Source of the DNA: Streptomyces capitiformicae
GTDB taxonomy: Bacteria > Actinomycetota > Actinomycetes > Streptomycetales > Streptomycetaceae
DNA length: 64,000 nucleotides
Assembly (NCBI RefSeq): GCF_002214185.1
Contig: NZ_CP022161.1
Location: 8,191,486-8,255,485 of the forward strand
Reading direction: 5' to 3'
Under the pieces are notes generated by a model that was given only the letters and a program-made list of their open reading frames with translations, did no database searches and had not been told where the DNA came from. Of this stretch, positions 46,737 to 54,108 are shown one piece after another. Position 1 is the stretch's first letter. Each line of letters begins with the position of its first letter. The position numbers and the translations under genes were made by a program.

Positions 46737-47339
46737 TCAGTGCAGCCCGTCCTGGCCCTGGACCTCGTCGGCGCGGATACCGCCCAGCCGGGCGTGCAGC
46801 CGGCCGCGCGTGGCGAACGCGAACACCACCACGACCTCGTCGGGGTTCGGGGCGTCGGAGAAGCTCACCGTGATGGTGTCGTAGTGCGAACGGACGTAGA
46901 GGGCGTCCTTGTGGGCCAGCGGAACGTCGAGGACGGTACCGGGTCCGCCCCGCTTGCCGGTCGAGGGCACCCAGGACTTCCCGCCGCCGACCGCCGCGCG
47001 CACCGGGTCCGCGAAGACGGCGGTGAGGAAGGCGTTGCCGTGTTCGTACTCGCCGGCCGTGCCGACCAGGCATGCCTTTCCGTAGCTCTGGATCGCGAGG
47101 CCGCCGGCCGCCTCCTGGATCCGCCGACCGAACTCCTCGCCCAGCTTGGGCGAGTCGGCGACGATGTCGCCGAGGTCCTGGCTGAACCGTCCGGCGTAGG
47201 GATTGTGGATCGCCGCCGCGATGACGATCTTGCGTACGGGCTCGCCGTCCGCGAGGGCGCCTGTCTCGTTGGCGAGGGTGTCCTCGATCTGGGTGAACCA
47301 CTTGCGGATGTGGTAACCGGCGAAGTTGGGCTGGGGCAT
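46737..47339 (-). CDS. Amino acid synthesis family protein (AA_synth, formerly DUF1185)
   Basis: A 200-residue protein of the AA_synth family (KIVIAAAIHNPYAGRFSQDL, AIQSYGKACLVGTAGEYEHG, DVPLAHKDALYVRSHYDTIT). Despite its name no enzymatic role is established to my knowledge. The conserved His, Asn-Pro-Tyr and GEYEHG residues suggest a catalytic or ligand pocket. Homologues cluster with oxidative catabolic genes. An 84-base gap separates it from the VOC gene. Confidence 0.75.
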   Translation of the reverse strand: MPQPNFAGYHIRKWFTQIEDTLANETGALADGEPVRKIVIAAAIHNPYAGRFSQDLGDIVADSPKLGEEFGRRIQEAAGGLAIQSYGKACLVGTAGEYEHGNAFLTAVFADPVRAAVGGGKSWVPSTGKRGGPGTVLDVPLAHKDALYVRSHYDTITVSFSDAPNPDEVVVVFAFATRGRLHARLGGIRADEVQGQDGLH

Positions 47340-47423
47340 GGGTGTTTCCTCATGGAGTGGAAGGGGACGCGATACGGGCGAGGCGGGGTCCCGGAAGAGG
47401 CGGGGCGGACACGGGCGGCAGCG

Positions 47424-47951
47424 CTAGCCGCGGAGCGGTTCGATGTCCACCGGTTCGCTGGGGGCGCCGTAGAGGCCGAGGATGCGCTTGCCCTCCTCGT
47501 CGTCGGTGACCGTCTCGTGGAAGAACTCGAAGCGGTTGCCGTCCGGATCCGTGAAGTAGAGGCCGAATCCGATCTTGTGATCGGTGGTCTTGACCACGGG
47601 CACGTCCTTGGCCAGGAGCATGCCGTACAGCCGCCGCCACTCGTCGAGGTCGCCCTCCACCTCCAGCCCGTAGTGCTGCAGGCCGACGCCTCCGGTGTCG
47701 GCTCCCTCCTCGGCGCGGATCAGGGCGATGTCGTGGTGCTTCTTGCCGAAGGACAGGAACACCCACTGCGGGCCGCGTGCGGTGACCTCCATGCCGAGCA
47801 CATCCTCGTACCACTTGGCCGAGGCCTCGGGGTCGCGGACGAACAGCGACAGATGGGTGCGGCGCACCCGCGGTTTCACCGTGTCCCGCGGATCGGCGGG
47901 GATCGGCGTGGGCTCCTCGTGCCGGGCGAGTACGCGCTCGTCGGGCTCCAT
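47424..47951 (-). CDS. VOC-family dioxygenase-like protein
   Basis: A 175-residue single-module VOC protein. The predicted metal triad is His in RTHLSLFV, His in GLQHYGLEV and Glu in NRFEFFHE, the set used by extradiol dioxygenases. A DPDGNRFEFFHETV block near the C-terminus is typical. Ring cleavage of a catechol-type product of the monooxygenase is a reasonable idea; glyoxalase activity is possible. ATG 47951 follows GAAGGA, two bases after the Asp-box gene. Confidence 0.75.
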   Translation of the reverse strand: MEPDERVLARHEEPTPIPADPRDTVKPRVRRTHLSLFVRDPEASAKWYEDVLGMEVTARGPQWVFLSFGKKHHDIALIRAEEGADTGGVGLQHYGLEVEGDLDEWRRLYGMLLAKDVPVVKTTDHKIGFGLYFTDPDGNRFEFFHETVTDDEEGKRILGLYGAPSEPVDIEPLRG

Positions 47952-47953
47952 GG

Positions 47954-48976
47954 TCAGTGTCCTTCCGGGGCGGGTGCTACTGCGGGGGTCCAGGTCACGT
48001 CGGTTATCTCGCTGAACTCGCGCCACTCCTTGCGCCAGGTGCGCCCGGCGTCGGTGGAGCGCAGGAGATGGCCGTACTTCGTTCCGGCGAAGACCAGTTC
48101 CGGATCGGCGGCGTGGGTGCCGAAGGCCCAGACGGTCGAGTTGGCCGGCGTGTCCAGGGCGGTGTCCTGCCAGCTGTGCCCCAGGTCCTCGGAGCGCAGG
48201 ATCCTGGTGGTGGTGCCGGGAGTGCCGTCGCCGATGCCGAGCAGCAGGTCGTTGGTGCCGGGGAGCTGCTTGACCAGGCGGGTGTAGTAGATACCGAAGG
48301 TCTTGCGGGAGTCGGTGCGGGTCCAGGTCGCGCCGTCGTCCTGGCTGACGAAGAGCGCGTTGACGACGGCGACGACGATCGTCTTCGGCGGCCCCTCCAG
48401 GACGACTACGCAGTGGATGTCGGAGTTGGTGACGCCCTGGGGCAGAGTGGCGGGTGTGCCGTCGATCCGCTCCCAGGTGTCGCCCCGGTCACCGCTGCGC
48501 CACAGGCCGCCCTCCTCGATGCCGAACCACATGTTCTTGGGTTCGTAGCGGTCGACGACGCAGGTCAGGATCCTGGGACGGTTGACGCCCGCGCAGAATT
48601 CCGGGATTTCCGGGGGCAGTTGCTCCCAGGTCGCGCCGCCGTCGGTGGTGCGGAACATGGCGGCCCGGGCCGGGGCGCCGGTTCCGGCGAGCATGGTGTC
48701 CGGGTTGGTGGGGTCGATGGCCAGCGACCAGATGGTCCGGTCGTTCATGGGGGAGTCGACGCGTTGCCAGGTGACGCCGGCGTCGGAGCTGCGCACGAGT
48801 CCCGCGTCGGCGCCGGCGAAGACGACGTCGGGTTGTTCGGGGTGTACGGCCAGGCAGCGGACGACGGCGTCGAACTCCAGGGCCTGCCCGAGCCCGAGAC
48901 GGGACCACGTGGCGCCGTCGTCGGAGGATCGCAGGACGCCCTGGCCCGCGGTGGCGACCAGGATGGTGCCTTCCAT
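47954..48976 (-). CDS. Seven-Asp-box beta-propeller protein
   Basis: A 340-residue protein with seven S/T-x-D-x-G-x-T/S-W repeats (for example SSDDGATW, SSDAGVTW, TTDGGATW, SGDRGDTW, SQDDGATW, SEDLGHSW, STDAGRTW), one for each blade of a beta-propeller of the sialidase/Ycf48 type. There is no signal peptide and no sialidase Arg triad, so it is probably an intracellular binding or assembly protein. Its place inside a catabolic operon is unusual. It starts 63 bases after the SDR stop. Confidence 0.8.
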   Translation of the reverse strand: MEGTILVATAGQGVLRSSDDGATWSRLGLGQALEFDAVVRCLAVHPEQPDVVFAGADAGLVRSSDAGVTWQRVDSPMNDRTIWSLAIDPTNPDTMLAGTGAPARAAMFRTTDGGATWEQLPPEIPEFCAGVNRPRILTCVVDRYEPKNMWFGIEEGGLWRSGDRGDTWERIDGTPATLPQGVTNSDIHCVVVLEGPPKTIVVAVVNALFVSQDDGATWTRTDSRKTFGIYYTRLVKQLPGTNDLLLGIGDGTPGTTTRILRSEDLGHSWQDTALDTPANSTVWAFGTHAADPELVFAGTKYGHLLRSTDAGRTWRKEWREFSEITDVTWTPAVAPAPEGH

Positions 48977-49039
48977 GTCGTGGGTTTCCTTTCGGAACTG
49001 CGGAACGAACGGGTGGGGTGAGGGGGTGGTGGTCGTGGG

Positions 49040-49834
49040 CTAGAGGAAGATGCCGCGTGTGAGACCGCCGTCGATGCCCAGGGACTCACCGGTGATCGCG
49101 GCGGCCCTGGGGGAGGCGAGGAAGCACACGGTCTGGGCGATCTCGTCCGCCTCCAGAACCCGGCGGATCGGTGTGCGGGCGACGAAGTCCGCCTCGACCT
49201 CGGCCGCGGTGATGCCGCGCTTGGCGGCCTCCTTCTCGTAGAGCTCGTGGATGTGCTCGGTCTCCACCACACCGGGATGCAGGGTGTTGACGGTGATGCC
49301 GGACGGGCCGAGCTGGTCGGAAAGGGCCTTCGTCAGATGGACGATCGCGAGGTTGCGCATGCCGGAGAGCGCGTGGCTGGAACGGCCGGTCAGTCCGCCG
49401 ATGTTGACGATGCGGCCATAACCGCCCGCCTTCATGTGTGGGGTGACGGCCTGCGCGCAGCGGAAGTAGCCGACGACCTTGGTGTTGATGTCGGCCAGCA
49501 GCAGCTCGGGGTCGGCTTCCTCGACCGAGTTGCGCACCAGCCCGGAAGGGGCGGCCGCGCCATTGACGAGGATGTCGATCCGCCCGAGGTCGTCGGCCGC
49601 GCGTCGCACCATGGCGCGCACGGATTCCGTGTCGTTGGTGTCCGAGGCGTAAGGGACGACCCGGCCGCCGGTCTCCGCCTCGAGTTCCTTCGCGGTGCGT
49701 TCCAGCAGGGGCAGCCGACGGGCGGTGATGACGACGGTCGCGCCCTCGGCGGCGAGTGCGAGGGCGGTGGCTTTGCCGATGCCCAGGCTGCCGCCGGTGA
49801 CGATGGCGGTCCTGCCGCCCAGTTCCAGGTCCAT
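49040..49834 (-). CDS. SDR-family protein with non-standard active site
   Basis: A 264-residue short-chain dehydrogenase fold. The cofactor motif is TGGSLGIG and the NNAG-equivalent is NGAAA. Where the catalytic Tyr-x-x-x-Lys is expected the sequence is SHALSGMRNLAIVHLTKAL, with no Tyr and Arg in place of the near Lys. The C-terminus (ITGESLGIDGG) is typical. It may use another residue, act on a different substrate, or bind nucleotide only. GGGAG precedes ATG 49834. Confidence 0.8.
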   Translation of the reverse strand: MDLELGGRTAIVTGGSLGIGKATALALAAEGATVVITARRLPLLERTAKELEAETGGRVVPYASDTNDTESVRAMVRRAADDLGRIDILVNGAAAPSGLVRNSVEEADPELLLADINTKVVGYFRCAQAVTPHMKAGGYGRIVNIGGLTGRSSHALSGMRNLAIVHLTKALSDQLGPSGITVNTLHPGVVETEHIHELYEKEAAKRGITAAEVEADFVARTPIRRVLEADEIAQTVCFLASPRAAAITGESLGIDGGLTRGIFL

Positions 49835-49910
49835 GCGTGTCTCCCACAGAGGCGATTGGCGATAAGGGGCTTCAGCAACAAGGTGTTTCGGCGACAAGAG
49901 CCCTCGGATG

Positions 49911-51431
49911 TCAGCTGAGGTTGACCCAGACGCTCTTGACCTCGGTGTAGTGGTCGAGCACGGTCCGGCCCATCTCCCGGCCCCAGCCGGACTGCTTGAA
50001 TCCGCCGAAGGGCGACGCGGGATCCGTGAGGTTGTAGCAGTTGATCCACACCGTGCCCGCCTGCAGTTCGTCGGCGATGCGGTGGGCGTGGCCCAGGTCG
50101 GAGGTCCAGATGCCGGCCGAGAGCCCGAAGGGGGAGTCATTGGCCCGCTCGACCAGATCGTCCACGTCGTCCCAGCTCATCGCCGCCAGCACGGGACCGA
50201 AGATCTCTTCCTGGACGATGCGCAGGCCGTCGTCGGGCGCCACGAACACCGTCGGCTGGACGAAATAGCCGCCGTCGTACGCCGCGTCGAGGTCGGGCCG
50301 CCCCCCGCCCGCCGCCAGCCGGGCGCCCTGCTCCCGGCCTGCGGCGATGTATCCGCTGACCCTCTCGTGGTGTCTCGCGGAGACCAGCGGCCCCATCTCG
50401 GTGGCTGGGTCGCTGCCGGGCCCCACGACGATGCCGCGGGCGCGCTCCGCGACGGCGTCCAGCACGTCGTCGAAGATCTTGCGGTGCACGTACAGCCGGG
50501 AGCCGGCCGTGCAGACCTGGCCCTGGTTGAAGAAGACGGCCTGGGCGGCGGCCTCGGCGACGGCCTGCGGATCGGCGTCGGGAAGCACGATGTTCGGGGA
50601 CTTGCCGCCGAGTTCGAGGGAGACCTTCTTCAGGTTCCCGGCGGCGGCGCGGACGATGGCGCGGCCCGTCTCGGTGGACCCGGTGAAAGCGATCTTGTCG
50701 ACTCCGTCGTGCGCGGCGAGGGCGGCGCCCGCCGTGGCACCGCGCCCGGTGACGACGTTGACGACACCGTCCGGCACCCCCGCCTCCTGAAGCAGCTCGG
50801 CGAGCCGCAGCGTGGACAGCGGGGTCTCCTCGGCCGGCTTGAGGACGACCGTGCAGCCGGTGGCCAGCGCGGGAGCGAGCTTCCAACAGGCCATCGACAC
50901 CGGGAAGTTCCACGGCACGATCAGACCGGCCACGCCGACCGGCTGCCGCGTGGTGTAGTTCAGCACCCGCAGCCCGCCGCGCGGCGAGACGGGGATCGTG
51001 CTGCCTTCCAGCTTGCTCGGCCAGCCCGCGAAGTAGCGGAACAGCTTCACACTGGTGCCCACGTCCACGGCCCGCGCCACCGAGACCGGCTTGCCGTTGT
51101 CGCGTGACTCCAGCAGAGCCAGTTCCTCGGCGTGCGCCTCGATGACGTCGGCGACACGGTTCAGCAGCGCGCCCCGGTCCAAGGGGCTCATCCGCCGCCA
51201 GCCGGGATCGTCGAAGGCGCGGCGTGCCGCGGCGACGGCCCGGTCGATGTCGGCGGCGTCGCCGTCGGGAACGGTGGTGAGCACGGCACCGGTGGCGGGG
51301 TCGACGCTCTCGAACGAGCGGCCGCTCAGGGCCCCGACCCAGTGGCCGTCGATGAACATGGTCCGCGGCTCGGCCAGGAAGCGACTGACCGCTTCCTCCG
51401 CGCCGGTGACCGGGTCTGCTGCGCTGTGCAT
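49911..51431 (-). CDS. Aldehyde dehydrogenase, phenylacetaldehyde/betaine aldehyde type
   Basis: A 506-residue NAD-dependent aldehyde dehydrogenase. The catalytic Cys is in FFNQGQVCTAGSR, the Glu in SLELGGKSPN, and the Asn in VGVAGLIVPWNFP. It should oxidise the aldehyde made by the amine oxidases, or by the TPP decarboxylase, to the acid. GAGAGGAG precedes ATG 51431, 11 bases after the decarboxylase stop. FeaB-like activity would match the FeaR-like regulator. Confidence 0.9.
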   Translation of the reverse strand: MHSAADPVTGAEEAVSRFLAEPRTMFIDGHWVGALSGRSFESVDPATGAVLTTVPDGDAADIDRAVAAARRAFDDPGWRRMSPLDRGALLNRVADVIEAHAEELALLESRDNGKPVSVARAVDVGTSVKLFRYFAGWPSKLEGSTIPVSPRGGLRVLNYTTRQPVGVAGLIVPWNFPVSMACWKLAPALATGCTVVLKPAEETPLSTLRLAELLQEAGVPDGVVNVVTGRGATAGAALAAHDGVDKIAFTGSTETGRAIVRAAAGNLKKVSLELGGKSPNIVLPDADPQAVAEAAAQAVFFNQGQVCTAGSRLYVHRKIFDDVLDAVAERARGIVVGPGSDPATEMGPLVSARHHERVSGYIAAGREQGARLAAGGGRPDLDAAYDGGYFVQPTVFVAPDDGLRIVQEEIFGPVLAAMSWDDVDDLVERANDSPFGLSAGIWTSDLGHAHRIADELQAGTVWINCYNLTDPASPFGGFKQSGWGREMGRTVLDHYTEVKSVWVNLS

Positions 51432-51442
51432 GGCGGCTCCTC

Positions 51443-53032
51443 TCACAGGGCCATCTCGATGAGCTGAGGACCGCCGGCGGCGAGCGCGTGGCCGAGTTCG
51501 CGCCGAAGCGCCTCGCCCGTCTCCACCCGTGTGCCGGGCACGCCGTAGCCGCGGGCCAGCGCCGGCCAGTCGAAGGCCGGGCCGTCGAGGCTGGTGAGCG
51601 ACGTCGCGTTGGGGCCCGGCCGGCTCTGTCCGTGCCGGCCGAGCTCGGTGCGCAGCACGTTGTAGGCGCGGTTGGAGGCGATGAGGGTGACGACGGACAG
51701 CTGCTCGCGGGCCATCGTCCACAGCGACTGGATGGTGTACTGCGCGCTTCCGTCGGACTGCAGGGCGACGACCTTGCGGCCGGGTGCGGCGATGGCGGCT
51801 CCGACGGCGGCGGGCAGGCCCTGGCCGATGGCTCCGCCGGTGTTGGTCAGTGTGGTGTGGCGGGCGGCGCGCGACGACGCGGTGAAGAAGGGGTAGCCGC
51901 AGGTGCCGCCCTCGACCGAGACGATGGCGTGTTCGGGCAGCATCGCCGAGACGATCCGGCCGACCGACTGCGGCGTCAGCGCTCCTTCCGGGAGCCCTTC
52001 GTCGTCCGCTCGGGGCTGTGCTGTCGGCTCGGGAGCCCCGAGCGTGTCCGCGAGGACTTCCAGAGCGAGTGCGCCGTCCTCTTCCGGAGTGCTCAGTACC
52101 TCCACGGTGCCCGGCGGAGTCAGCAGGCTGGGAATCCCCTCGTACCCGAAGTACGACACCGGTTCCAACGCGCCGGCCAGCACGACCAGTTGAGCCTTGG
52201 CGAGGGCCTCGACGGCCTTCTCCGGGAAATAGGGGAGCCGGTCGAGGTCCGGAAGGCCGCCACCGCGCTCGGCGGTGGCCGGGAAGGTCTCGCTGTACAG
52301 CACCGCCCCGGTGGCGGCGGCGATCCGGGCAGCCGCCCGTTGACCGCGCTCGTCGAGTGCCGCACCGCCCAGCAGGAGGACGGCGCGCTCCCCGGCGCGC
52401 AGCCGCTCGGCGATCGGGTCGATTACCTCCGCCGCTACTTCCCGCCTGAGCCGGGGGCCGGGCAACTCCACGTCCACGGGAGCCGTGAGCACCTGCTGCT
52501 GGAAGTCGGCGGGGGCGATGAGCGTGGCCCCGCAGCCGGGCGCGGTGGTGGCGGCCGCGATGGCGCGGGCGGTGAGCTGGGCGAGGCCCGCGCCGGAGGT
52601 CGCGGTGCCGACCCAGCCGGAGACAGGGCTCGCGAGGGAGACGATGTCCGAGGTCAGGGGAGCGTCATGAACGAGATGCCAACTGGCGTGATCTCCGATG
52701 ACGTTGAAGACGGGGGAGTGGGCCCGTCGTGCGTTGTGCAGGTTCGCGATGCCGTTGGCGAAACCGGGGCCCAGGTGGAGCAGCGTCATCGCCGGCCGGC
52801 CGGCGATCCGGGCGTAGCCGTCGGCCGCTCCGGTGCAGACACCCTCGAAGAGCCCGAGCACCGCGCGGGTGCCGGGAACCGAGTCCAACGCGGCAACGAG
52901 GGGCATCTCCGTGGTCCCCGGATTGGCGAAGCAGACGTCGACTCCGGCGGCGAGCGAGGTCTCGATCAGGGCCTCGGCCCCTGTCAGGCCGCCGGATCGG
53001 TTCGCCTGCCAGACGGTGGTGGCGTGGGTCAT
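51443..53032 (-). CDS. Thiamine diphosphate-dependent enzyme, benzoylformate decarboxylase/IlvB-like
   Basis: A 529-residue TPP enzyme with the three-domain layout of IlvB/MdlC. The N-terminal NPGTTEMPLV and the activating Glu in GLFEGVCTGAADGYA are present; His in TLLHLGPGFANG matches a benzoylformate decarboxylase active-site His. The TPP-metal motif is QSDGSAQYTIQSLW ending at ASNRAYN. It more likely decarboxylates a 2-oxo acid than makes acetolactate. GGAGGAA precedes ATG 53032. This is the first gene of the operon, directly below the palindrome at 53045. Confidence 0.8.
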   Translation of the reverse strand: MTHATTVWQANRSGGLTGAEALIETSLAAGVDVCFANPGTTEMPLVAALDSVPGTRAVLGLFEGVCTGAADGYARIAGRPAMTLLHLGPGFANGIANLHNARRAHSPVFNVIGDHASWHLVHDAPLTSDIVSLASPVSGWVGTATSGAGLAQLTARAIAAATTAPGCGATLIAPADFQQQVLTAPVDVELPGPRLRREVAAEVIDPIAERLRAGERAVLLLGGAALDERGQRAAARIAAATGAVLYSETFPATAERGGGLPDLDRLPYFPEKAVEALAKAQLVVLAGALEPVSYFGYEGIPSLLTPPGTVEVLSTPEEDGALALEVLADTLGAPEPTAQPRADDEGLPEGALTPQSVGRIVSAMLPEHAIVSVEGGTCGYPFFTASSRAARHTTLTNTGGAIGQGLPAAVGAAIAAPGRKVVALQSDGSAQYTIQSLWTMAREQLSVVTLIASNRAYNVLRTELGRHGQSRPGPNATSLTSLDGPAFDWPALARGYGVPGTRVETGEALRRELGHALAAGGPQLIEMAL

Positions 53033-53044
53033 GGAAATTCCTCC

Positions 53045-53079
53045 GTGCACTATGCGCACCGTCCGTGCGTATAGTGCAC
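53045..53079. promoter_or_regulatory. Long palindromic operator, probably for the IclR regulator
   Basis: Arms GTGCACTATGCGCAC and GTGCGTATAGTGCAC are complementary at 14 of 15 positions around a five-base centre. The site ends 13 bases from the first operon gene and 99 bases from the divergent IclR start, ideal to control both. Confidence 0.75.
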
Positions 53080-53177
53080 AGCATTGGCATGGGAGGACTC
53101 CGGCGTCAACCCCCGGGGCCAACAGACCCGTGCCATACGCTGAACGCGTGAGCGGAACTCGGAAGGTGGTAGGCGGC

Positions 53178-53927
53178 GTGCGGGCAGAGGCCGCGAACGA
53201 CACGGGGAACGGAGCGGGTGGTGAGCGCGAGGGGAAGGCGAAGCGTCCCAGCCAGCCACCGTCGCAGACGCTCATCCGAGGACTTGCCGTCCTGCGAGCC
53301 GTCGCTCACCAGCCCCGTGGCCTGACGGTCGCCGAGATCGCTTCCAGGACAGGGCTCCACCGGACCGTCGTGCACCGCCTCGCGGGCACGCTGGCAGCGG
53401 AGGGATTCCTGGCGAAGAGCGCGGACGGCGCGTACGTCCCCGGGGGAGAACTGCACACGCTTGCGGGCACCTCGCGGCCCACCCTCGCGGAGTTCATCCA
53501 GCCACTGCTGCAACAGCTCGCGGACCGGTACGGCGGTACGGCGATCCTGTTCTTCCCGGAACCGGACTGTGTCGTCGCCGTGGCGACGGCCGTTCCCCAG
53601 GACGCCGACTACCACCTCGCCTACCGCAAAGGCTCTCGCCAGCCGCTGGACCGGGGGGCCGCACCGTGTGCGATCCGGGCCGGACGAGCGCCTGCTGACG
53701 ACGACTCGGACGCCGTCCGTGAGGCTCGCCGCAGGGGCTGGGTCACCACTCATGGCGCGGTGGAACCGGGAGCCCACGCGGTCGCCGCTCCGCTGGCCCG
53801 CGACGGAGACGTACTGGACGCCTGCGTCATGTTCGTCTCGCACCGGCAAGACCGCGTCGACGAGGCCACGCCGGAAGTGGTCGCCGCCGCGCGAGCAGCC
53901 CGAGCGTTCCTGCTGGGCCCGCGCTAG
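53178..53927 (+). CDS. IclR-family transcriptional regulator
   Basis: A 249-residue regulator. A winged HTH (TLIRGLAVLRAVAHQPRGLT, then VAEIASRTGLHRTVVHRLAG) occupies residues 30-95 and a GAF-like ligand domain (RYGGTAILFFPEPDCVVAVA) the rest. IclR proteins often sense aromatic acids. GTG 53178 has GGAAGG upstream; GTG 53148 is possible. It is divergent from the ten-gene operon and upstream of a permease and amine oxidase, and it probably controls both sides. Confidence 0.85.
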   Translation: MRAEAANDTGNGAGGEREGKAKRPSQPPSQTLIRGLAVLRAVAHQPRGLTVAEIASRTGLHRTVVHRLAGTLAAEGFLAKSADGAYVPGGELHTLAGTSRPTLAEFIQPLLQQLADRYGGTAILFFPEPDCVVAVATAVPQDADYHLAYRKGSRQPLDRGAAPCAIRAGRAPADDDSDAVREARRRGWVTTHGAVEPGAHAVAAPLARDGDVLDACVMFVSHRQDRVDEATPEVVAAARAARAFLLGPR

Positions 53928-53960
53928 AGCCGCCCATCCCGCATTCCTCCCCGGTCAACC

Positions 53961-53994
53961 GCCGCCCCCGCCGAAGGACTTCGGCGGGGGCGGC
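53961..53994 (+). terminator. Hairpin after IclR gene
   Basis: A perfect stem of 16 bases (GCCGCCCCCGCCGAAG and its complement) with a very short loop and a T-containing trail lies 33 bases past the IclR stop. Confidence 0.75.
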
Positions 53995-54015
53995 CGTATT
54001 TGTGTACGCCGGGCC

Positions 54016-54073
54016 TTGACACCCGCCACAAGCCACAACACGATGTGCTCTCAACAAACGTACACCATGTACG
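54016..54073 (+). promoter_or_regulatory. Candidate promoter and operator of permease/amine oxidase unit
   Basis: TTGACA at 54016-54021 and CACGAT at 54039-54044 have a 17-base spacer. Just downstream CGTACA-CCA-TGTACG (54059-54073) is a 15-base palindrome, a plausible repressor site overlapping the transcription start. Confidence 0.45.
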
Positions 54074-54108
54074 AATATCGCACAGTGGTGAACTGGAGGC
54101 TGATCGGG

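Noticed and set aside
45343..47301. A 652-residue minus-strand frame spanning several operon genes
   Set aside because: It is out of frame with four well-supported genes on the same strand and consists of Arg/Pro/Ser-rich sequence typical of a shifted frame.
51443..53032. Naming the TPP enzyme acetolactate synthase
   Set aside because: No regulatory subunit or branched-chain genes are nearby, and the His in TLLHLGPG and the catabolic setting fit a 2-oxo acid decarboxylase better. The sequence alone does not settle it.
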